From NCBI GenBank assembly GCA_963555705.1, contig OY743189.1, forward strand, positions 1,071,501 through 1,135,500: a stretch of DNA of 64,000 nucleotides, written 5' to 3'. The position numbers and the translations under genes are program-made. The notes under the pieces are model-generated. The model saw only the letters and a program-made list of their open reading frames with translations, made no database searches and was not told where the DNA came from. The stretch comes from Ligustrum vulgare. Lineage: Eukaryota; Streptophyta; Magnoliopsida; Lamiales; Oleaceae. Below are positions 56,901 through 64,000 of this stretch, piece by piece; within the stretch, counting starts at the first letter, position 1; each line of letters starts with the position of its first letter.

Positions 56901-57675
56901 TTAAAAAGTTTATAAATTGTTTACGTAGAATTAAATGTCTATTTTTATTTTAATTGTTGAAATTGCCAATTTCTATTTTTATTAAATGTTAAGTCACCAA
57001 ATTTGCATGAATGTGAAATTGGGGAAGGTTTAGTGACAATTGAAGAGTAAATATAAGTTATGGATTTACTTGTGCACATGGAGAGAAATGAGGGACCAAA
57101 TTGTAAATTACCAAAAGGTATATCAAAACCTAACCTAAACCCTCATTATCTCTCCCTCACTCACGACTCTCATCTCCCTCTCTCACGACCTCGCGTTGCT
57201 CTCGGTCTCTCTCACGCAACCTCTCGATTTCCTCCTCCCGGCGACTTGGTCGTCAACCACCACGCCACCGACCACTACCAGTAAGGCACCCCCTCTCTTT
57301 GCACCTTCACCTACGCACGCTCACTGCTTACACACACCGCGCACGCACAATGTCTTACAAACACACACCCACCCACTCACTTACAAACACACAAACTCGT
57401 ATATGTGATGATATTGATGATGTTCATGTAGAGTTATTGATTTATACGTATGTATAGATTAACCAAGTGGAATTTCAGATTTTTTTAAATATATGAATGT
57501 GTTTTATAAAACTTCAAATTCGAACTTGGTTTAAAATTCGAAATTTAATTAGTTAATTTCAGTTTTGAGTGTATGTATATGTATATATAGGTGTACAATT
57601 TTCACAATGGATTTTTAGATTTCGATAATGGAAGAGTTAGTTTGATGAATTTCAGATTTTTATCAGCCTTTAAAT

Positions 57676-57679
<4 letters not shown>

Positions 57680-57723
<44 letters not shown>
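57680..57723. repeat. (AT)n microsatellite
   Basis: About 22 AT dinucleotides in a row inside the nested LTR. Confidence 0.95.
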
Positions 57724-57725
<2 letters not shown>

Positions 57726-59153
57726 GTGCATATGAGTATGTTTGTACTATCATTTGTATGTGTTCACAGATGTAATTTCAGATTCATAGGTATATATGCA
57801 TGTAAAATTTTCGATTCCAAATTTTAGTTAAATTTCAAATATTAAATGTTAATTTTGAAATTTGCAATTTTATGATGACAGTATATATATTCCATGTGGA
57901 TGTAAACTTTCAGATTTTATAAATTTTAGATTAATCATTTTAATTGACTTTGTGTAGCTAAATTTGAATTATAATGGTTATTTTCATATTGAAAGTAAGA
58001 TTTGATTGTTTTATAGTTTTGACTTAATGTAACTAAAGAAGTAGAGAATTTCCCAAGTCTTGCATTGAAATTTTATAGTTCAATTCAAATATGGTGATAA
58101 ATGTGTTTGTGAACTTGTTAGAATCACGATTAAGTAATTTTGTAAAGTTATGGAATTTTGAGTTTGAGTTTGAATTTAAAAGATGAGAAGACCTTCTAAT
58201 GTGCATTGAGATTCATTCCTTATCTTGGATATGGGTTTTATGTGTTTTGGTCATATCCTAAGGTCACACTTAGGTTAATTTGAGATTTTGAGCTTGATTG
58301 GGCGTTTTGTTATCATTAAAAAGGATAAGGTGACTTTGTAATGTTCAGTGAAATTTTATTGTTCGTTTTGAATATAGTATGTTTGGGATTAGTTTGCATT
58401 AAAAATAATTTCAAATGTGTTCCGAGTAAAAAGTCATAATTATTGATGAATGTGAAAGTTAGATTTGGGAATTTATTTACAAATTTTTTTCAAACCTCAG
58501 AGGTTAACAATGTTAATTTTAACGTTGACCTAAAATTGTAAATCTTTAGTTTTAGGTTAATTGGCAACCATGTTGGAGATTTTTCTTTAGAAGTAAAGAA
58601 TTTTCCTAAGCCTTGTATTGGAATTGATTGTTTGTCTCGAGAGTGGTAATTAAATTTAATTGTTATACTGTGAGGTCACATTTTGAATTAGTAGTTGCAC
58701 ATTATTGATTAATGTGAATAATTAGGATTTTTGGGCACATTGACGTCGCGGGCATCTGAGTCTCTTTCACTTGCAAGTCAAGATAACGGTAATTACTAAA
58801 GATGTCAAGTAAGTAAACTTCCCCTTCTCTCAGCATAGTCGAATGTTCAATGTGGAATTATGTGCTTAATTGACATTCATGTTAATTACGGAATTTTAAT
58901 GCTTTTGGTCTACCATATGCAATTATGTGTATTTAAGGAAATGTTCAAGCATGCACGTTATCATGTCATTGCATCATTAAGCATGCATTGACATCGAAAT
59001 GGGGAAGTCAAATGTTTTAATGAAAGGAATGTGTCAAAGTGCAATTTTTGTCAAAAGTTATGTATCCCAAGTTTTTCAAGAAAGAATGGGTGTAATTCTA
59101 TGTCATGAAAGATGCGAGTGGGAAATGGGGAGCGGGGGACCGGCGTACCCGAA

Positions 59154-59209
59154 TGTAATGAGCCGCTTTGCGGTGGAATGAAGTGAATGAGCCGCTTTGC
59201 GGTGGAAAT
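59154..59209. repeat. Two tandem hairpin units GAGCCGCTTTGCGGTGGAA
   Basis: Two copies of AATGAGCCGCTTTGCGGTGG, about 29 bp apart. Each contains the palindrome CCGC-TTT-GCGG. Confidence 0.8.
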
Positions 59210-60655
59210 GTGAATGTTAATCTGGTTCCAATTAAGAATTGCCCACTGTTATTATATTGACTAGAAGGTACACCAAGTGAGCGCACAATGGAAATGAAGT
59301 GAAAGTTTTGAAATGTTAAATGAAAGCTTGAAAAGTTTGAAAATTTTGAAAGGTTAAAGTGAATGGGGATACATATCTCAGAGTTTGAATCATTTCATGT
59401 CATAAGCATGCATTACATACATAAAGTTTACTTACTGAGCTTTAGCTCACCTCAATCCCTCCCCAACATTTCAAGTGATAAAAGTTAGGTGATCCGAGGA
59501 GAGCACTTGGCGGCTGACTCAGATAGTACCACGATTTATCATTTTAAATAGGGTTTGAAGTGGAATTTCATAAATGTTTTAGTTATTTTTATTAGTTCAT
59601 TCTTTTAATTGTTTATTGGATTTAGTTTTTGATAAGTCATTTATCTCTTTAGTAGTTTATCAATCCTCCATTTAGTTAAATGGAGCTCATGGTTTAAATT
59701 TATTTATGTTGAGGAGTTTGGGAATTGATCTTGAATGTTGGATGTTGAATGAGTTGAGAATTGCATTTGTATGGTAGGTATGATGTCCCCCTACAGGTTG
59801 GCTATGTCTAAGTTATAGAGGAGACTCTGCCGAAATTTTTGTAAAATTTTATAATAGAAAATGAAAAGTATGAAATGAGTAATGTTCCCTATGCTAATGC
59901 CATTGATTCTGTGATACATTCTATGATTACCACTGACCGGACCTTGCATATGCAGTTAGTTTCTTGAGAGGGTTTATGTCTAACCTAGGTAAACCTCATT
60001 GGGCTGCTTTTAAAATGGCTATTAGGATATCTAGCTGGATTTTTTAAAAGGGGGTTAGTGTTTGAAAGGAGAAGTGATAAGCTTAAGCTTAAGTGATTTG
60101 TAGATTCTGACTTTGCAGGAGATAAAGATCAGAGGAAATCTACCACTTCTTCCTTCTTTTGTTTGGGTGATAATTGTATCACATGGAAATCACAGTTGCA
60201 ATCTATTGTTACACTCTCTACCACCGAAGTTGAGTATGTTGCACTCATTGAAGTTGTAAAAGAATGCATATGGTTAAAAGGCCTATTTTGTGAACTGAAC
60301 TTCTTGCATGAAATTACTATGATATTTACTGATAGTCAACGTGCATTAATGTTATGTAAAAATCTTGTTTATAATGAAAGGTGTAAGCATATTGAGGTAA
60401 AGTATTATTTCATTATGGAGAAGTTATCTTCAGGTGAGTTTAAACTCTTTAAAATTGCAACTGATGAAACTCTGCAGATGTTGGAACAAAAGTACTTGTG
60501 GTAACTACATTCAACAAGTGTTTATCAATTCTTGTTATTGATAATGTTTAGTTGTTTTGCAGGTATTTTGCTGGAGTGAGCGATGATGATTTATAAGACC
60601 ACACACATGGATAGCACTTGTAACTGGAGAAATTGGTAATGGATTAAGGTGATCC

Positions 60656-60667
60656 AAGGTGAAGATT
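60656..60667 (+). other. Polypurine tract of the copia element
   Basis: AAGGTGAAGATT directly before the right LTR, a form usual in plant copia elements. Confidence 0.65.
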
Positions 60668-61022
60668 TGTGGAATAAAGTGGTGGTTCACTTAATCCACA
60701 TGTCATCTTGTGATTGACTCCATTTGAATTTTGAAATGCATTAATAAAGGGGAACTTTTATTATTCATTAGTTTTGGCTAAGGGATAAAGGTGGAGAGGT
60801 AGATGTGGGAGATGACCAATATCTTCGGCGAAATCTTGCTATCTCCGGTGAGTCTAAATTCGGTTGTCATTTCTCGAGGACATCGATGCCATATTCCGGA
60901 ATGTTTAAATGGTCATAATCTGAGCTCAAACAAGGAGCTTCAAACTGCTGGAATATGAAAGGTTGCATGATTGAAATTTCTTCTTGTGCTGGAACGATCT
61001 TCAAAGGTTGGGAAAATCAACA
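60668..61022 (+). repeat. 3' LTR of the copia element
   Basis: 355 bp, homologous to 52563-52916, same TGTGG start and AACA end. Confidence 0.88.
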
Positions 61023-61385
61023 CTCGTTAATCGATTGCCAACACCTCTGCAATGAAAAATAAATTGTGGTTAGCACTGTCTGTCGAGGTGTTCCAGTGAT
61101 TGCATTGTCTTCAGGATGTATTTTGCCACCAAAGTGGGTGGATCGTGGTGGCCGAGGCGAATGTGTTTTTACCTTTGTTTGTAAATAAATTGGGGGTAGT
61201 GGGGTTGTTAGATTTGAATCGTGTTTGGATGGGGGGTTGGGGTGGGTGGGTGGGTGTGGGTGATTAATTTAGTTAATAATATTATTAATATTCAAAAATT
61301 AATTATGGCCTAATTTTTGTATACATAAGTTGTAATCTTCATTTTAAAATTATGAAGTTGAAAACCTTGTGTAGGTATAATTTCT
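61023..61385. other. Spacer
   Basis: A G-rich tract (GGGGGTTGGGGTGGG) lies near 61230-61260. No gene was seen. Confidence 0.4.
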
Positions 61386-61817
61386 CAATGTTTAGAAAAT
61401 GGATCGGACCGGCCGGTTTGACCGAAAAAATCGAGAATCGGTCCAAAAATCAGTCTGGTCCTTCCCAAAAATCGGCCAAAAAAACACTAGTAAAAAAACT
61501 CGATTTTCGGCCAGTTCAACCGGGGAAATTGGGAATCGGCTGGTTTTTAAAATCCCGATTTTTGGGGTTTTTTTTGGTTGTTTTTACTTTACTTTAGTAG
61601 TTTTAAACTATTTTTGTGTATAATTTTATTTTTTAAATGAATAAATGTTAGTTTATTTGTAAAATAACTTACTTTTTAGAAATTTTTTTGATTTTTGGAA
61701 TAATTTTTAATATTTTAATTGATATCAGTTCAACCCCAGTTTGATCCGGTCGAACCTTTTGACCCTTGACCCGTTGCCTTTTTTTATTCGAACTGATTTT
61801 TGATTTTCTAAACACTG
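61386..61817. mobile_element. hAT-like MITE, 432 bp
   Basis: The left end CAATGTTTAGAAAATGG and the reverse complement of the right end (CAGTGTTTAGAAAATCA) are inverted repeats. Flanks TAATTTCT (61378-61385) and TAATTTCC (61818-61825) match at 7 of 8. The interior is rich in GGTCCGGTTTGACC-like words. Confidence 0.75.
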
Positions 61818-61825
61818 TAATTTCC

Positions 61826-62799
61826 ACACTTGTATTTATCCTTTTACATTAAAAATTTGGCCAACTTTTTGTTTCTTCATTTCTTTTCTTTTATATTATT
61901 TCTCCATCTCCAATTGACTAAAATTGCTTATGAATTCCCCTTTTTACCTAAAACAGTATCTCTTCAATAATTCATTTTCTTAAGAAGAGTTCATTTTGAA
62001 TTTAAGGGAATCTGAAGAATTGTTGAATTTTCTTTTGAGGTTCGTGAAGGGTAATTTGGGTACTCAATATTATCTTATTTAAAAATTTATTAGGATTTTA
62101 TTTTTTTGGTTAAAGGTTTTTTTTTTTTTTTTTTTTTTTTCAAAGTATTTATTGAGACCTAGCTATTTAGCATAGTTTCCAGAAAGAAATACCTTTATAC
62201 CATTTCAAATCTAATGGCGACGTCTAAGGAGAATGCAACAAAAAGAGGAAAAGAAGAGAGACCGAAAGTGAGAGGAGAACAAGAGAAGTTTGACGACAAA
62301 TAATCGGCGTGAGAACAAGATTAGGTATGATAATGGAATTCTCCATATTCGATATTTGAAATTAAATTTAAGGAATTAGAGACTTATCGCTTACACGGAA
62401 AGCCTTATTAGCTTTAATATAGAAGAATGATTTTTTAATTTTATTTGTATATTGTATGAACACAAGACGAGAATTATATTCTCCATTTTTATCTAATAAA
62501 TTCATTTTTGGTTGGGACCTGATTAAAATTTAATCCTTATTCTATTCGAGGCGGTCCCCCCGAGGATCGTATTGCTTGGATTTTTTGCCATCACTATGAC
62601 GATCCGCGACTAATGGTTGTAGCCTTGTAGGACAACTCTATGAGAGAATTTAACTAAGGATCAATTTAGGTCATATCCCACAACTTAGTGACTAACACTA
62701 CAATTCTCCAGTATTATTATTATAATTATTATTATTATATTATTTGGTCTGCGGAAATCATTATTAATTAATATATAATTAATATAATATATTTCAGTT
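61826..62799. other. A+T-rich non-coding sequence
   Basis: There are T runs near 62120-62140 and AATATA-rich sequence near 62700-62790. No transposon ends or coding region were recognised. It may be the upstream region of the exon proposed next. Confidence 0.4.
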
Positions 62800-62809
62800 T
62801 TCACGCGCG

Positions 62810-62945
62810 AGATGAAAGAGTGCCAGAAAAAAGCTCTCAAACCCTAATTAGCAGAATTGGGAAAAACTGTCCACTCGCTCAAACCCTCGCGTGGATTTGT
62901 AGTTTTGCAGATCGAAGAGAGATACACATACTCCATCAAATTACA
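62810..62945 (+). other. Possible 5' untranslated exon of a host gene, followed by an intron to the window end
   Basis: After an AATATA-rich stretch the sequence becomes exon-like. It has CTCAAACCCTAATTAG (a telo-box-like AAACCCTAA, common in plant leaders) and a pyrimidine/purine mix. ACAG|GTACTA at 62944-62951 is a good donor site. From 62946 to 64000 the sequence is T-rich, intron-like and without repeats I recognise. No coding exon lies in the window, so this remains an inference. Confidence 0.35.
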
Positions 62946-64000
62946 GGTACTACCCACCCCATTTACCTCAATAACCATACATCTTCTTTCAATTCTCATT
63001 CTTTCTTGTCAATTTTTCTTATCCGTTCTGTGTCATGATTCGTTCAAATTTTAGTTAGATATAAACGATTAATGATAATTCACCACTTATTTTTTCATTT
63101 CTGCATCCAAATGATGTTTTTTAGTTTGTTTGATAAATCTTGTTGATGTGTTGATTATGTTACCTGTTTTAGATTTTCTGGGCTACTTTCGTTTTTTAAT
63201 GCATGTATTGCCAGGCTTTCCAGGTTGGAGTTATTTATTTATTTTTCCATTTTGGGAATGTTTTATAATTGTTGGATTAATGTGACGGGAAGCTGTGGTT
63301 TGGAATCTTATGTTTTTAAGTTTCATGCAAGTGTTGTTTTTGGCAACGGTTCGTGACATTGAAGGTTGTGAATTTATATGTATTTATATTTCTTTACAAA
63401 TTAACTGGTTGATACTGGACAAGACAACTCTAGCAAGAATTATTTAGCACTGTTTTTTGAGAATAGTTAGATATCTTGTTTAAGTATAATATACTTTTGT
63501 TCTCTGATATAAAAAGGAACCATAAATGTTTCTTGTTTTATTAGTTCTGAGCAATTTAATGTGTAACCCTTTTTGCACTATTGATTAAATACAAACATTG
63601 TTCATTTACCTAGATTTTATCGCATTTGCTCGGCTTGGTCCTTTTGAAATTATACTGCGCCAGTTTTAGTGAATGTAGTACTGGCTCATGCGACTTGGTC
63701 TTGATTTTATGGGTTCCCATTAGTCAAGTGAGTAGGTCTTTTATTGCTTGAAGATAAATGTAGTTCTTGTTTGTCATTGTAAGAGTGTTGGTTCTGGGAT
63801 CTTTCCACTGATGAAAGCTTAAAAAGTGTCTCCATCTCCATCTCCATCGAACTTTTATTTTTGGAAAAGACTAAATAAAGCATGAGCTGCCAAATTGTTA
63901 ATGCAAAATAATTAGCTTAGGCCCTATTTGATATAGATTAAAATCTTCAAAGTCAACAATTAATTTTATTCATATATTTCATGCGACTCACAACTTTTCA

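Larger units (their letters stand above)
56748..59850 (-). mobile_element. Probable gypsy-type solo LTR inside the copia reverse transcriptase
   Basis: It starts TGTAATACC at 56748, where copia similarity stops. The far end carries, on the minus strand, AATTTCGGCAGAGTCTCC, a motif seen near the start of long plant gypsy LTRs. The far end lacks a clear complementary terminus and no target duplication was found. Part of the reverse transcriptase is also gone, so a deletion probably removed that border. Orientation is inferred. Open frames at about 57060-57410 are composition-driven. Confidence 0.5.
53906..60504 (+). pseudogene. Copia gag-pol polyprotein pseudogene
   Basis: The gag starts at the ATG at 53906 (FELSQFNGNGDY) and is broken at 54046. 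It resumes at 54239 and ends with a CCHC knuckle CYHCGKIGHFKRDC near 54627. Protease: WVLDSGATIHMS near 54846. Integrase: VDDYSRKACLYPLKSKSE, then WTDNGLEF near 55615 and STPQQNGLAEK near 55700, followed by NFKTPQELWTEKPLDLLHLRVFCC. Reverse transcriptase begins YKVRLVAKGFTQREEIDYNEVFS (56590-56660) and stops at the insertion at 56748; its YVDD core is absent. The copy resumes near 59855 (NVPYANAIDSVIHSM) and ends with an RNase H domain (ITWKSQLQSIVTLSTTEVEYVAL, 60175-60245). There are several stops and frameshifts. It is dead as an autonomous element. Confidence 0.88.
52563..61022 (+). mobile_element. Full-length but decayed Ty1/copia retrotransposon with a nested LTR
   Basis: LTRs 52563-52916 and 60668-61022 are flanked by CTCAT (52558-52562) and CTCGT (61023-61027), a 4-of-5 target duplication. 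A primer site follows the left LTR and a purine-rich AAGGTGAAGAT precedes the right one. Domain order gag, protease, integrase, reverse transcriptase, RNase H is the Ty1/copia order. The reverse transcriptase centre is replaced by a gypsy-type LTR. Confidence 0.88.

Noticed and set aside
57060..57408. Plus-strand ORFs as a gene inside the nested LTR
   Set aside because: CT- and CAC-rich composition opens several frames together; no domain, and the related LTRs have a similar CT-rich leader region.
62516..62655. Possible structured RNA gene
   Set aside because: G+C-rich patches are present, but no tRNA, snRNA or snoRNA boxes could be fitted.

Overview
This window looks like nuclear DNA of a flowering plant, most likely a eudicot. 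It is A+T-rich, almost free of host exons, and packed with nested plant transposable elements: Ty3/gypsy, Ty1/copia, Sirevirus-like LTRs, gag-only (TR-GAG-like) retrotransposons, hAT-like and Tourist-like elements. No tRNA, rRNA or CRISPR was seen. All calls were made by eye from the sequence; no database search was run.

Layout. 1-3.1 kb: one end of a hAT-like MITE, a broken FAR1/FRS-type (MULE-derived) gene on the minus strand, and several small DNA elements. 3.1-14.1 kb: a hAT-like element (imperfect 8-bp target duplication) split by a complete non-autonomous LTR retrotransposon (3147-13181, minus strand). This retrotransposon has 3,382-bp LTRs that differ at only two positions seen by eye, a perfect CTCTC target duplication, an initiator-Met tRNA primer site and a polypurine tract. 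It has no gag or pol. It carries two intact ORFs antisense to itself: a basic Cys-rich protein resembling the nucleic-acid-binding Cys-rich proteins of carlaviruses and relatives, and a full-length intronless LONELY GUY (LOG) cytokinin-activating enzyme. This two-gene cargo is the most interesting feature of the window.

14-21.3 kb: hAT-like elements and MITEs, TTA microsatellites and a gypsy-type solo LTR (18836-21285). 21.3-27 kb: decayed copia reverse transcriptase (minus) and a decayed gag-protease element (plus). 27.1-35.8 kb: a TR-GAG-like element (minus) with 1,499-bp LTRs. Its primer site has been replaced by a copy of the DNA flanking its other LTR. 36.7-40.0 kb: a solo LTR of the same family as the 3.1-13.2 kb element, in opposite orientation, sitting inside a copia integrase fragment. 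41.8-42.7 kb: two small possible gene remnants. 42.7-49.8 kb: a Sirevirus-like LTR interrupted by a second TR-GAG-like element. 50.6-51.8 kb: a diverged tandem array. 52.6-61.0 kb: a full-length but decayed copia element with another gypsy-type LTR inside its reverse transcriptase. 61.4 kb: a hAT-like MITE. 62.8 kb to the end: a possible 5' untranslated exon and long intron of a host gene running out of the window.

Most coding sequence here belongs to transposons. The two cargo ORFs at 7.1-8.6 kb are the exception. They are open, each has a TATA-like box upstream, and the LOG gene has an AATAAA signal downstream, so they may form an independent plus-strand transcription unit inside the retrotransposon.
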